From Cololabis saira (Eukaryota; Chordata; Actinopteri; Beloniformes; Belonidae): a DNA stretch of 64,000 nucleotides. The DNA is taken from contig NC_084591.1 of assembly GCF_033807715.1 (NCBI RefSeq), positions 49,715,415-49,779,414 of the forward strand, in the 5' to 3' direction. Shown here piece by piece: positions 1-11,140 of the stretch (positions are counted from its first letter, which is position 1; each line of letters opens with the position of its first letter). The notes beneath the pieces are model-generated. The model worked only from the letters and a program-made list of their open reading frames with translations. It was not told where the DNA came from and did no database searches. The position numbers and the translations under genes were made by a program.

Positions 1-129
1 CTCTAAGTGAAATAGAGGCTTAAACCTGGTAGAAATGCAGCCACAAAGCCCCATATCCCCCACGTTGGGAACGAGGTCGACTGATTCAAATATGCACAAC
101 AACATTGGAACTGAGGTGCCCAAAAATGG

Positions 130-436
130 CAGCTGGTGCGTTAGACTGATGAGTCAAATTTTGATATTTGGCTGAAGCAGAATGCAATTTGTTTGCGAAG
201 GTCTGGAGATTTGTACAATAATGAGCGGCTGCAGGCAACAAGGAAGCACGGCGGAGGCTGCTTGCAGGTCTGGGAGTGCATTTCTGGGAAAGGAGTCATG
301 GATTTGATGGGGATTAATGGTGTCCTCAGAGCAGGGAAACAGACACATACTTATCCATCATTCAATGCCATCAGGGAGGCGTCTGATTGGCCCTAAATTT
401 ATGTTACAGCACAACAGCAACAACCCTAACCGTATA
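130..436 (+). pseudogene. Tc1/mariner transposase remnant
   Basis: Translation over two frames gives recognisable Tc1-like transposase text: RRSGDLYNNERL, KHGGGCLQVWECISGKGV and, after a frame change near 340, SGRRLIGPKFMLQHNSNN. In Tc1 transposases this stretch lies in the DDE catalytic domain, between the first and second catalytic Asp. The frame change, the missing N-terminus and the lack of nearby inverted repeats mark it as a dead fragment. The family call is safe; the subfamily is not resolved. Confidence 0.8.
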
Positions 437-628
437 TATGGTGACGTGGAAGGCGGAGTGTATGTGAGCCCAGAGTATAAACCTAACTCAGTATTATTGC
501 CAGCAACCAACCAAGAAGTCACAAAAATGTCATTGTGAGTCTTCTCCTGTTTATGTGTCACTTTGGCAACCAGCGCCATGGCGTCTGTGTGATGGTGACT
601 TTGGGAATGTAAATAAAATATGTGTACC

Positions 629-1197
629 GTATTTTCCGCACTATAAGGCGCACTGCATTATAAGGCGCACCTTCAATGAATTACGTATTTTAAAACGTTT
701 TCCATAAATAAGGCGCACCGCATTATAAGGCGCTGCAGTAGAGCCTGCGGTTACATTATGTATCCATTAGACCAAGGGTTTATTTAGTTCTAAATTGGAA
801 GATTATTGTGTCGCTCAAAATAAACGTCATACTCGCGAAAGCCGGTATTCCCGCCAAAACGCCATCCATTCGGCGCAACTTTCAACCCCAGCAAGATCAA
901 GTATGGAGAAATGTAAGAAAAGAAAAATATCTGAAGAAAATGGAACATTCCATGATGCCTGGGCAGATTCATTTGCATTTAGCTCTGATGAGAGCGGCCT
1001 ACCAGTAGGCCTAATTTGTGGAGAAAAACTGTCTAACAATAAACGGTCAAATGTCGCAAGACATTTCAACAATACACACAGAGCCTTTGCTCAATATTGA
1101 TCCATATACTGTATAAGGCACACTGGAGTATAAGGTGCATGGTCAGCTTTTGAAAAAATTAAAGGCTTTTAGGTGCGTCTTATAGTGCGGAAAATAC
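629..1197. mobile_element. Non-autonomous DNA transposon with GTATTTTCCGCACTATAAG ends
   Basis: The left end reads GTATTTTCCGCACTATAAGG. The right end, reverse-complemented, reads GTATTTTCCGCACTATAAGA, giving clear terminal inverted repeats. Further copies of the ATTATAAGGCGC subrepeat lie just inside both ends. The middle holds a truncated BED-finger reading frame (next entry). The contents suggest a hAT-like origin, but no 8-bp target duplication is visible, so the superfamily is an inference. Confidence 0.7.
902..1100 (+). pseudogene. BED-type zinc-finger transposase N-terminus remnant
   Basis: From the ATG at 902 the frame reads KKRKISEENGTFHDAW, then LICGEKLSNNKRSNVARHF and NNTH before a stop. 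This resembles the N-terminal BED finger of hAT transposases and of domesticated ZBED5/GTF2IRD2-type proteins. The expected first finger cysteine appears as Gly (PVGLIC), so the zinc site is incomplete. No catalytic domain follows. A longer in-frame start lies at 795. It is probably a non-functional leftover in a deletion derivative. Confidence 0.6.
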
Positions 1198-1244
1198 AGC
1201 CTCTGTGTGATGGTGACTTTGGGAATGTAAATAAAATATGTGTA

Positions 1245-2166
1245 ATTAGGAATTTCAAATGTGGGCTAAAAGGAGGAAAGACCTTAAAATTAAAGTTTTT
1301 TCTCTTTTCAGGATTCATTGAAAGGATTAAAAGACATATTGCTGCCTCTGAAGCCAAATGAATTGTTTTTCTGTTGTTTTTTCAAGCAGGCGGGTTCGAT
1401 GACAATCATTCAGGTGTCATGTATTGCAAGTATTTAGAAACTACACATAAAGGCCTGAATTAATTCCCCTAACTTGGAAAAGTTATTGAAAAAAACAGGT
1501 GAGGGATTACTCCAATGCCTTGCTTTAGAAACATTTACATACCGGTATGTTGTTAAAGGGAAATATAACACATTTGAGAAGATTTGGGGCTCTTTTATGC
1601 AATTTCTGGAGGGGGAGGATTTTATTGCAGCTTTGTAGTCTACTGTTGTACGGCATATTTTTTATTATTATTTATATATGCAACTTCTTGTTTATTTCTA
1701 ATAAGGTCATGGATCACATTTTGGATGGTGGGAGCGTTCTAGAAGTACACGATGTGTTTCCATCTGTGTATGTACATGTTGGTCACTCACTAGCGTTATC
1801 CTTTTCTTTTCCCTAAACGCCATGATGAGAATCAGTCAGTTACTACAACAGTAAAATATACCACTTAAATCTCTACATTTGGAATATCTTCAAGTGCCTA
1901 TTTGTACGTATTAATGTGCCTTGGTCTCTTTTGTGTCTTTGTACTGTAATTGAAAAAGTCAATAAAAATATTTGTAAAAAAAAAACAGGTTAAGCAAAAA
2001 CCCGATTTTGCATGACATTGGTTTCATCCTTTGGTTCGTAAAGCGTCTGCAAAGAAATGAAAATCATAGGAAATATAAGAATTCATGTTTGTTGATGTTT
2101 ATTTTTGCACCTTTTTCTGACTTGGGGTTGTTTTATTCCCTTTGTAAGCCTTTGAGTGGAGACAGT
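1245..2166. other. Unassigned sequence with a poly(A)-like 3' end
   Basis: No gene or known repeat recognised. An AATAAA at about 1960 followed by an A-run to 1985 looks like the 3' end of a retroposed transcript or LINE, but no coding trace was found upstream. Confidence 0.3.
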
Positions 2167-2170
2167 AACT

Positions 2171-2790
2171 ACGTTTACATGCAGTCAAAATTGGGGTTAT
2201 TGCTAATATTCTGGTTACTGAAACATTCAGAATATTCCGTTTACATAGTAATTAATCATTCAGGATATCTCGATCAAACCAGCGACGCACGGAGAACATC
2301 ATGACGCAATTAACATCATTTCTGCTTCTTCTTCCTGTATCCAAATTCAAAACAAATGCTGCTTCAACCAACTTTTCTCTCACCTTCTTGTAAATCTTCT
2401 ATCCCGGTACTTTCTACCGTCTACAAATGCAGAAATGTTCATATCCTTCATTACATTTATGAAGTGATTAGTCTCCTCCTGGTCTTGGTTTCTCCGTGTT
2501 TATAAGAACTTCCTGGACTCAAAAGACCAGGATTCCTTGTGAACAGAGCATGTGCAGAAAACAGATTCCTGTTCCGTTTGATGGGGATATTCTGTTTGGC
2601 GTTTACATGACCCAATATTCAGGTTTTAAAAGGAGTAACCCAGGGGTCATATTGGGGTTTTTAAAAACCCCAATATGAGCAAATTTGGGTTATTCAAAGG
2701 GGTTATTGGTGTTTACATGGCCGTGTAAATTGGGGTTATTGCCAATATTCGTGTTTTAAAAGGGTTATTGATGCATGGAAACACAGTTAC
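2171..2790. mobile_element. Harbinger-type MITE, family A, copy 1
   Basis: The left end (ACGTTTACATGCAGTCAAAA) and the right end (TGCATGGAAACACAGTTACT) form imperfect inverted repeats, and the subterminal motif TTGGGGTTATTG recurs inside. Positions about 2370-2490 on the minus strand retain a worn Myb/SANT-like reading frame, clearer in copy 2 at 10672-11124. The two copies share long stretches, for example the segment ending in CATCATGACGCAATT. Harbinger transposons encode a Myb-like DNA-binding protein, so this is a deletion derivative that lost the DDE gene. Confidence 0.65.
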
Positions 2791-3900
2791 TGAACCCTGG
2801 AGTTTTGGGTCAGACGGTGTGTGGGGCAGCGTACTGAGGAGATCAGGAGTTCTCTCCAAACACCCTGGTGAAGGGTGTGAGCATCCTCTCCAAAGCTGGG
2901 ACGTGGCCGGACATTGTCTTCACACCGGTGTTTGGGTATAAACACACACTCTTCGTGGTAATGTCCTCCGTCTCCCCACAATGAGGGCTTGGTATTCCAT
3001 CCTCGGCGCCTGAGCGACATGCTCCTGATCGCGGGTCCGTTGTGCTGCTTTCTGGCCACCAGTGGATAGAGTTCATGTTATATTTATGTTGCCTAAAGCA
3101 CACTCTCTCCCTATCTTCCTTAATCACTCTCCCTCCCAGCCTCCCCTCTCCTCTCCCTGCCTGTCTTCTGCTGCTTCTGTTGAACCCTCGCCAGCCCCAC
3201 TGGGTCTCCCCTCTACACACAACAACGTTCCATCTCACTGCTTTTGCCCTAGTTAATGTCTATTTTTATAAGGAATGATTAGATTTAAATACTAACACCA
3301 AAAATCCATACTCTTTTGTCTCCACTTAAAGTGGGCTGCTACACAATGCCAAAGGTGAGGACCTCAAGTTGCTTTTTTCACAGTTGTGCTTGTTCTAAAG
3401 TTATTTCCATGTCATTTGAACAAACACGTATACATTTAAGTTGAACAAATATGAAGATGCTCTTCAGACACAAATAATTGAAAGGAAGATTGAAAAGACA
3501 GTGTTTTGATTGTGTGCTCACTGGGTACCGTAGCCTGTGGTGTATGAGTTTGTGTCAGCATAAGCGGCATTCATTATCTGATGCGAGGGTGAAAACAAGG
3601 GAGGACGTTTAGCCTGCAGTCCCCGCTTAATAAATATTCAGCACGGACACGCACAAAAAAGGTCAACTTTACTCCTAATATTTGTTCGGGGCCATTTCCA
3701 CCCAATCTCACTTGCCAACCGCGAGGTCTTTGATGAGGTTAATATTGTTTTGTTGTTTTTTAGTTTGTTTTTGTCTCTCTTTTTTCTCTTAAATGTGTCA
3801 CCAGTAAAGTAGAGACTAGGCCAGAACTTCTCAATAATGTCACTTTCTTAATCTGGTTGTCATGTTGTCATAATGATGATCACAATGGAGCTACAGATGC
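2791..3900. other. No recognisable feature
   Basis: Short open frames exist on both strands, but none has a recognisable domain or splice context. I see no repeat boundary in this stretch. Confidence 0.3.
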
Positions 3901-5355
3901 TTAACCCGTGCTGTCTTCCCGTCAAAATGACCTAATTCTCCTTCCTTCCTTCTTCTTTTCCTCTTTTCTTCCTTCCTTCCTTCCTTCCTTCCTTCCTTCC
4001 TTCCTTCCTTCCTTCCTTCCTTCCTTCCTTCCTTCCTTCCTTCCTTCCTTCCTTCCTTCCTTCCTTCCTTCCTTCCTTCCTTCCTTCCTTCCTCCTGCTC
4101 TCTCCTTCCTTCCTTCCTTCCTTCCTTCCTTCCTTCCTTCCTTCCTTCCTTCATTCCTCCTCCTCTCTCCATCCTTCTTCTTTTCCTCTTTTCTCCCTTC
4201 CTTCCTTCTTTCCTTCCTTCCTTCCTTCCTTCCTTCCTTCCTTCCTTCCTTCCTTTCTCTTTCCTCCCTTCCTTCTTTTCTCCCTTCTTTCCTTCCTTCC
4301 TTCCTTCCTTCCTTCCTTCCTTCCTTCCTTCCTTCCTTCCTTCCTTCCTTCCTTCCTTCCTTCCTTCCTTCCTTCCTTCCTTCCTTCCTTCCTTCCTTCC
4401 TCCTGCTCTCTCCTTCCTTCTTCTTTTCCTCTTTTCTCCCTTCCTTCCTTCTTTCCTTGTTGTCTCCCTTCCTTCCTTCCTTCCTTCCTTCCTTCCTTCC
4501 TTCCTTCCTTCCTTCCTTCCTTCCTTCCTTCCTTCCTCCTGCTCTCTCCATCCTTCTTCTTTTCCTCTTTTCTCCCTTCCTTCCTTCCTTCCTTCCTTCC
4601 TTCCTTCCTTCCTTCCTTCCTTCCTTCCTTCCTTCCTTCCTTCCTTTCTCTTTCCTCCCTTCCTTCTTTTCTCCCTTCCTTCCTTCCTTCCTTCCTTCCT
4701 TCCTTCCTTCCTTCCTTCCTTCCTTCCTTCCTTCCTTCCTTCTTTCCTTCCTTCCTCCCTTTCTTCCTTCCTTCCTTCTTTTTTCCCTTCCTTCCTTCTT
4801 TCCTTGTTGTCTCCCTTCCTTCCTTCCTTCCTTCCTTCTTTCCTTGTTGTCTCCCTTCCTTCCTTCCTTCCTTCCTTCCTTCCTTCCTTCCTTCCTTCCT
4901 TCTTTCCTCCTGCTCTCTCCATCCTTCTTCTTTTCCTCTTTTCTCCCTTCCTTCCTTCCTTCCTTCCTTCCTTCCTTCCTTCCTTCCTTCCTTCCTTCCT
5001 TCCTTCCTTCCTTCCTTCCTTCCTTCCTTCCTTCCTTCCTTCCTTCCTTCCTTCCTTTCTCTTTCCTCCCTTCCTTCTTTTCTCCCTTCCTTCCTTCCTT
5101 CCTTCCTTCCTTCCTTCCTTCCTTCCTTCCTTCCTTCCTTCCTTCCTTCCTTCCTCCCTTTCTTCCTTCCTTCCTTCTTTTTTCCCTTCCTTCCTTCCTC
5201 TTTTCTCCCTTCCTTCCTTCCTTCCTTCCTTCCTTCCTTCCTTCCTTCCTTCCTTCCTTCCTTCCTTCCTTCCTTCTTTTCATTCTTCCTTCCTTCCTTC
5301 TTTCCTCCCTTCTTCTCTTCCTCCTTCCTTGACCTGAAGACAGCACCAGGGTTAA
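3901..5355 (-). mobile_element. piggyBac-like MITE with an expanded TTCC core, copy 1
   Basis: The element starts TTAACCCGTGCTGTCTTCCC at 3901 and ends GACAGCACCAGGGTTAA at 5355. TTAA is present at both borders and the ends are inverted repeats beginning CCC, as in piggyBac-type elements. Between them lies almost nothing but TTCC repeats. One end keeps GTCAAAATGACC. The second copy (34290-35617) has the same arrangement in the opposite orientation. No transposase is present. The superfamily assignment rests on the TTAA/CCC signature. Confidence 0.7.
3941..5330. repeat. (TTCC)n microsatellite array, about 1.4 kb
   Basis: Tandem TTCC is interrupted by recurring blocks such as TCCTGCTCTCTCCATCCTTC (near 4150, 4400, 4535, 4910) and TTCTTTTCTCCC. 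These show higher-order duplication inside the array. The long open frames across it (Phe-Leu-Pro-Ser on one strand, Lys-Glu-Gly-Arg on the other) result from the repeat and are not genes. Confidence 0.95.
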
Positions 5356-6018
5356 ACTTTAACTGAAGCTTTTCAGGGACATGATGAAGATTGTTAATGT
5401 GATGATGACGCATGTTATTTAAGTTAATAGTGTAGCCAGTACGCTGACATGGTGGCCACCCCTGTGATGGAAGAATTAGATTATTGGTTTCATATTCTAT
5501 ATTATTAATTTATGGGTCTTTATGACTTGACAGAGAGTTGGACATTATTCAAATTCAGGGATGTATTAATCCCTGAAGGGCAAGTAATTTGGGGTAATAT
5601 TAAGGTTGTAGGCACATGTTTTTTACTCCTACAAAGCCCTGGTAGACATCAGTCAGATACTGTTTTCTTGGTACCTTCCTAGAACCTGCTGTAACCTCAG
5701 TCTTAATGTTTAAATGACTACTGCCAGAATTTATTGTTGGTCACTTTCCTGCCATCTGCCTGGCTGTAAAGACGTGAGCCCTTGCAACGCCAGGGAGGTC
5801 AATCAGATTCAGTTCTTGTGAGAGTAAAGTCCTTTCAGTCTTTCCTAGTTTAGTCCGGGGGACATTTCTACGGTGGCCGAGACCCGCCATTGCTGAAAAT
5901 AAAAGTAACGCTGCAAACAGAAACAAACGCCGCTGCAAATTAAAGAAACCCTGCAAATAAAAACAAACGCCACTGCAAATAAAAGAAACACTACAAATAT
6001 AAAGAAACCCCGCGCAGA
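5356..6018. other. No gene; short imperfect A-rich tandem motif
   Basis: Positions about 5890-6010 repeat a CTGCAAATAAAAACAAACGC-like unit four to five times. Nothing else is recognised. Confidence 0.4.
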
Positions 6019-6358
6019 TTTGGGGCGGCATGGTGGTTTGGGAGTTAGCAGTGCTGCGTCACAGGAAGAGACAACGGGACAAGGAAAACATGCAAGCATT
6101 TAAACGTTTGTGAGGAACTTCTATGTTCAGTACTTTTATGGGTTTTCTCCAAGTAATCCCACAGTCTAAAAACCATTATGAGGTGAACTAGGGATTCTAA
6201 ATTGCCCATAGGAGTGGGAGTGGTTGTTTATGTGTATGTGCCACCTGTCCAGAGTGTAATTCTACCTCTCACCTAAAGAGAGATGGGATAAGCACCAATC
6301 AGATCCCTCCGACCCAAAAACAGGAACAAGTCTTTACAGATAATGGATTGAGTGGAAA
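6019..6358 (+). mobile_element. tRNA-headed SINE-like repeat (degenerate)
   Basis: It begins GGGGCGGCATGGTGGTTTGG, continues with a TGGGTTTTCTCCAAGTAATC block and a TAAATTGCCCATAGG block, and ends near ATAATGGATTGAGTGG. This order matches a common fish SINE-like repeat whose 3' part is shared with RTE-type LINEs. The copy is diverged, with no clear target duplication. Confidence 0.6.
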
Positions 6359-7120
6359 CTGGAAAACCGCAAAAAAGCAACGTGGTCCTGTACACCCAGA
6401 GCTAGTAACATGCTGCATGCATCAGGTATGAAAGGGGGTTGGGGAAGGGATGCTCCCATCATGCCTGCCTGGCGGTTCACGGGGTGTTCACCGGAGTGGT
6501 TCATCATGTTCCCGTATGGATCCTAACCGCTGGGAGAATCTTCATGTGTGCTGCAGAACAGTTCCCTCAGTGGTTTTACTTTCACCATCATCAATACAAG
6601 ATCTCAGAGAAAAAAAAGACAAGTGCATGTTGGGACATTGAATAACCATACCATAATGGTATGACGCCGCAGCAAATGTGTGACTGAGGAAAGTTAAAGG
6701 TGGTCCAGTGAAATATTAGAGTTGTTTTCTTACCCAGGCAGTGCATGGGTGTGCATGTCACAACTGTTTTAGATGATACCTTAGTTATTTTTATGTAATA
6801 GAAAAACAGAACATTTATAACATCAATAACTGCCAAAATCAATCAAGTCCATCATTTATGATACCTTAATCCTCGGGGGTAATAACCAGTCAACCTAATG
6901 TGCATGTTTTTGGTTTGTGCGAGCAATGTGGAATAACTGGAGACAACTCAAAGAGGACATGCACTTATTGTCAATATAGAGGGGATGGATTGACGTCACT
7001 TCCCCACTGGACCAGCCCCCTTACTCACACTGAGTGGCAAAAACAGCTGCAACTAGTGGAAAAGACGGGATAACAGCTGATTATCGGCTTAAATTAAAGG
7101 CAGTTGGACTTGACAGCGAC
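6359..7120. other. No recognisable feature
   Basis: Non-repetitive sequence. Open frames up to 83 codons show no recognisable domain. Confidence 0.3.
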
Positions 7121-7123
7121 CCA

Positions 7124-7729
7124 TACAGTTACCCCAAGAACCAGTGGTCCATGGACATTAATATTTGGTACAGTTACCCCAAGAACCAGTGGTCCATGGA
7201 CATTAATATTTGGTACAGTTACCAAGAACCAGTGGTCCATGGACATTAATATTTGGTACAGTTACCAAGAACCAGTGGTCCATGGACATTAATATTTGGT
7301 ACAGTTACCAAGAACCAGTGGTCCATGGACATTATTATTTGGTACAGTTACCAAGAACCAGTGGTCCATGGACATTAATATTTGGTACAGTTACCCCAAG
7401 AACCAGTGGTCCATGGACATTAATATTTGGTACAGTTACCAAGAACCAGTGGTCCATGGACATTAATATTTGGTACAGTTACCCCAAGAACCAGTGGTCC
7501 ATGGACATTAATATTTGGTACAGTTACCAAGAACCAGTGGTCCATGGACATTAATATTTGGTACAGTTACCAAGAACCAGTGGTCCATGGACATTAATAT
7601 TTGGTACAGTTACCCCAAGAACCAGTGGTCCATGGACATTAATATTTGGTACAGTTACCCCAAGAACCAGTGGTCCATGGACATTAATATTTGGTACAGT
7701 TACCAAGAACCAGTGGTCCATGGACACAT
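7124..7729 (+). repeat. 43/45-bp minisatellite, 14 units
   Basis: The unit contains AAGAACCAGTGGTCCATGGA followed by CATTAATATTTGGTA. Two length forms alternate irregularly: 45 bp with GTTACCCCAAG and 43 bp with GTTACCAAG. I count 14 occurrences of GGTCCATGGA. Units are nearly identical apart from the CC indel and rare single changes (for example TTATT for TAATA near 7333), so the array is young or homogenised. Open frames across it are a by-product. Confidence 0.95.
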
Positions 7730-9124
7730 TTTAGATGTTTTCCAGTTGCTCAAACTGAAAGTCTACGCTGACACTCAGTCTTTCTGCCGTGAAGTCGCAT
7801 CTGTGACGTCATGGGCATTCCCTCTATTGCCAGAAGAACTGATAACATCATCATGATCAACACAAAATACACATTATTTGTCATCACCATTGTCCAAATG
7901 AACATATCTGTAAACATCAGTTAATACAGTCTCGTGAATTTCTTGGCTCAACCACAGGTAAGAACATTTAGTTTTAGTCAGTTTTGAAGAAGAAAAATAG
8001 TGAGAAATTCTTAGTGTAAAAATCAAATGCACACAGAGTTCCACGTTTGTATTCCTGAGCGTGTCTCCATCTCTCCGGGTTGTGGCTGCCTCAGCCATGA
8101 GAGGTTGTTAAAAAGAAATACTGGCAACGTGTCAGCAGTACAGTGAAAACCAAATCTACTTTGTTTTGTTGCCTTTCTTTCTCCGCACTCTCTGTTCTCA
8201 GCGAATGCTCAGCTCTTAACAATGCCTGGGCTCCCACAGCACTCTCCCTCTGCAGGGAACTCACCCCCTTCCTCCTAATTTTCCTCCACCTAAACAGAAA
8301 AGAGCTTCGTTAAAGAGCGTTATTAGTGCCAGACCATTTTTTCTTTTTTTTCCTGTTACTCTCAGAAGAAAGAGGAAGTGTTATCTGTGGCGGACAAACT
8401 TAACCCAATTAAGATCTGGTGGGGCGTAGGGCCTTGGCTTGGGACGCGGCTCGGGCTGCCAGCTTGCCAACCAGGCACACAGGCAGCCAGTTAGCCAGAC
8501 TACCAACCAAGCAGGCAGGAAGCCAGACACCCACTCAAACAGCCAGTAAAACAGTCATCCGTGCAGGAAAGCAACGAGCTGCCTGTTCGGCACACCCACC
8601 AGTCGGATCACCGTCACACAGCTTAGCAACAATGGAAGCTGCGTTGTCGCTTGGCCAGGTATTCTGACAGGTAGTCTGTATCACAATGTCTTTATCCTTC
8701 TGCATTAAGTGATCGCTTTTGAGTAAGAACCGATCCACAAGGGATCTTTATTATTATATTGCTAGTATTGCCTTGTATTGTATTGCCACTGTATTATGTA
8801 CAGGACTGTCGTTGCATCTGACGGTGAAACCTCTTCAATTACAGTTTTTCGAGCATGTTAATTATGATGGATGCATGTTTTTATTGATATTTTTGTCTTT
8901 TTTATTATTTACATTTGTTTATAATTGATTATTATAGTTTTATTTTTACTACTGTTTCATGTTGGAAATAAAAATTTCAAATAAAAAAAAATTCAATTCA
9001 CAGTTGAAAGTCTAGTATTTGAATCACGTCTTGATGACTTTATTTCAAATCCAGTGTGGTGGTGTATAAAGGCAAAATAAAAAAAACAACATCAAACAAG
9101 TGAACACTATTTTTAAAATGCATG
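7730..9124. other. No recognisable gene
   Basis: Mixed non-repetitive sequence. Around 8450-8540 there is a degenerate GCCAGnnngCCA-type repeat, and an AATAAA/A-rich stretch lies at 8965-8990. No coding region can be supported. Confidence 0.3.
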
Positions 9125-9495
9125 TACAGGACTGTCTCAGAAAATAGGAATATTGTGATTTTCTGTAATGCAGTTACAAAAACAAAAATGTCATACATTC
9201 TGGATTCATTACAAATCAACTGAAATATTGCAAGCCTTTTATTATTTTAATATTGCTGATCATGGTTTACAGCTTAAGAAAACTCAAATATCCTATCTCA
9301 AAAAATTTGAATATTCTGGGAATCTTAATCTTAAACTGTAAACCATAATCAGCAATATTAAAATAATAAAAGGCTTGCAATATTTCAGTTGATTTGTAAT
9401 GAATCCAGAATGTATGACATTATTGTGTTTTTAATTGCATTACAGAAAATAAAGAACTTTATCACAATATTCTAATTTTCTGAGACAGTCCTGTA
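9125..9495. mobile_element. Palindromic mariner-like MITE, copy 1
   Basis: The whole element is a long inverted repeat. The left end, TACAGGACTGTCTCAGAAAA, is mirrored by the right end, TTTTCTGAGACAGTCCTGTA. The inner arms around TTGCAAGCCTTTTATTATTT are mirrored too, with the centre near 9310. TA at each border fits a Tc1/mariner TA target. No coding capacity. A second copy is at 32872-33191. Confidence 0.85.
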
Positions 9496-10671
9496 TATGA
9501 ACATTTAAAAGCCATTGGTAAATTGAAAGTATTAGATCATTTAGTGTATTCTACTGCAAATGAAAAGCAGATTTCTTTTTTTTCCTTTCTGTATTTAATT
9601 GGAACGAATCCCTTTTTATGAAGCCTGTCTTTCACCTTCACTTTCCGTGCTGTTCTTCCCCGTTTGATCATCCTCAGATTCTTGTTTTTGTGGATGTGTG
9701 TTCTCCCTGCTGCCTGCCTGTTGCTCCTTTGTTGGCGTCTCGTCTTTAACCACTCGGTGTGATGGCAGAACGTGGCCAGACGTCCACACAGCAGACCAGT
9801 ACAATATTGTTTTGGAGTTTTGTCCGTCAGACGCCGTTTCACTGATGTTTATCACTCTGCTGGTCCATCACAGGGGGTCAAGGCACCAATCAGTCTGCTA
9901 GGATTTGGGCTTTCTATTGGTTTTCCTTTCTTTCCTTCTAACCTCTGTTTTGTTATTTTTCTGTCACTTTTCCCGGCATTATATGTATTGTTGATATTTT
10001 GAATTTTCAAATGTTTAGTCTAGATATTCCTGGTTTAGTTTATGTTGTTTTGCTCAATTCTTGTTTCACTTTGAAAGTGCTTTCTCTTATGTGTGCTTTT
10101 CCTGTTGATGTCTTTTCATAATCTGTCCTAATTCTCATCATTTTTTGTCTCTCAGCTCTTTGGACTGTACTCCTGGTAAATTTGTTGGTTTAGTTGTTTG
10201 TCGTTGTTTTTGGTCTTTGTTTTGTTGAAATATAGTTATTGTTTAGTGCTCCAGCCTCCTGTATTTTGTGTCTAATTCCTGCAAATGTGACACAAACCAT
10301 CCTGGACCGAGGGTATCCATGGCCCTGTTTCAGAAGTGTCTGAGTTTGTCCAAGGTACTTCTAACCCAGTCTTCAAGGGGGTCCCCAAAGACCCCCAATT
10401 CTGCAGTGCTCAGCTCCTGCTCCAGTGCTGATACAGTGACATCCACATTTGGCAAGGTCAAAGCTCCCCAAGCCAGAGTGGCCGAGCCCGAGCCCACGGA
10501 CTCCATCACTGTGGCTACTACAGGCGACATGCCAGTTCCTGCATGTTCCTGCCAGATGTGCAGTCTGGAGACATCCCTGTCCCTGTCCCTGTCCCACAGT
10601 CTACAGACGTCCTGCAGGAGTCTAGAGACTCCTGCTGGAGGGCAGGAGTCTCACCAGCTCCACTGACCACG
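9496..10671. other. No recognisable gene
   Basis: The open frame at 10268-10666 (132 codons) is Ser/Thr/Pro-rich with no domain or splice context, and I do not call it. The rest is non-repetitive. Confidence 0.3.
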
Positions 10672-11124
10672 TTTACATGCAGTCAAAATTGGGGTTAAGG
10701 TCAATATTCCGGTTACTGAAACATTGGGAATAATGTGTTTCCATGCGTGAGCAAACAGGGTTATCCCTGTATACATGGTGATTCATCATTCGGGATATCT
10801 GGATCAAACCAGCGACGCACGGAGAACATCATGACGCAATTCCCGTCATTTCTGCTTCTTCTTCCTGTATCCAAATCCAAAACAACAACAATAACAGCAG
10901 CACGGAGGACAATGAACAGCCCAGTAGAAGTGGTTTTGTTTCTCGGCCCTGTAGTTCTCCTTTTTCAGCGTCTTCCAGCGGAGCTTGATCTGGTCTGGCA
11001 TTCCTACAAATGCTGCTTCGCGCAACCTTTCTCTCTCCTTCTTGTAAATCTTCTATCCCGGTACTTTCTACCGTCTACAAATGCAGAAATGTTCATATCC
11101 TTCATTACATTTATGAAGTGATTA
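10672..11124. mobile_element. Harbinger-type MITE, family A, copy 2 (right end missing)
   Basis: It begins with the same ACGTTTACATGCAGTCAAAA terminus as copy 1, then follows copy 1 through CAGCGACGCACGGAGAACAT to the Myb/SANT segment. It carries extra sequence (about 10880-11010) that copy 1 lacks. The right inverted repeat of copy 1 is not found here, so this copy is 3'-truncated. Confidence 0.65.
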
Positions 11125-11140
11125 GTCTCCTCCTGGTCAT
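10905..11140 (-). pseudogene. Myb/SANT-like domain remnant of a Harbinger element
   Basis: On the minus strand the frame reads DQEETNHFINVMKDMNISAF, then VDGRKYRDRR and, after a frame change, IKLRWKTLKKE-type text. This is the three-helix Myb/SANT-like (MADF/trihelix) fold encoded by Harbinger transposons beside their DDE transposase. The frame changes and absence of a start show it is degenerate. Confidence 0.6.

Larger units (their letters stand above)
584..1244. repeat. Identical 43-bp direct repeats flanking a TIR element
   Basis: Positions 584-626 and 1202-1244 are the same 43 bases. They enclose the TIR element at 629-1197. This is far longer than the 2-10 bp target duplications of DNA transposons, so it is not an ordinary target-site duplication. 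Confidence 0.85.

Noticed and set aside
3908..5413. Open frames of 177-474 codons on both strands across the TTCC array
   Set aside because: They consist only of FLPS or KEGR repeats created by the tetranucleotide period; no unique sequence or domain.
7034..7856. Overlapping 71-114-codon frames over the 43/45-bp minisatellite
   Set aside because: The frame persists only because the units lack stops; no start context or domain.
9537..9855. A basic 101-codon minus-strand frame
   Set aside because: Lysine/arginine-rich but without a recognisable domain or exon structure; overlapping frames are equally open.
10268..10666. A 132-codon Ser/Thr/Pro-rich protein
   Set aside because: No domain, weak start context, no splice partners, and overlapping open frames on the other strand of equal quality.
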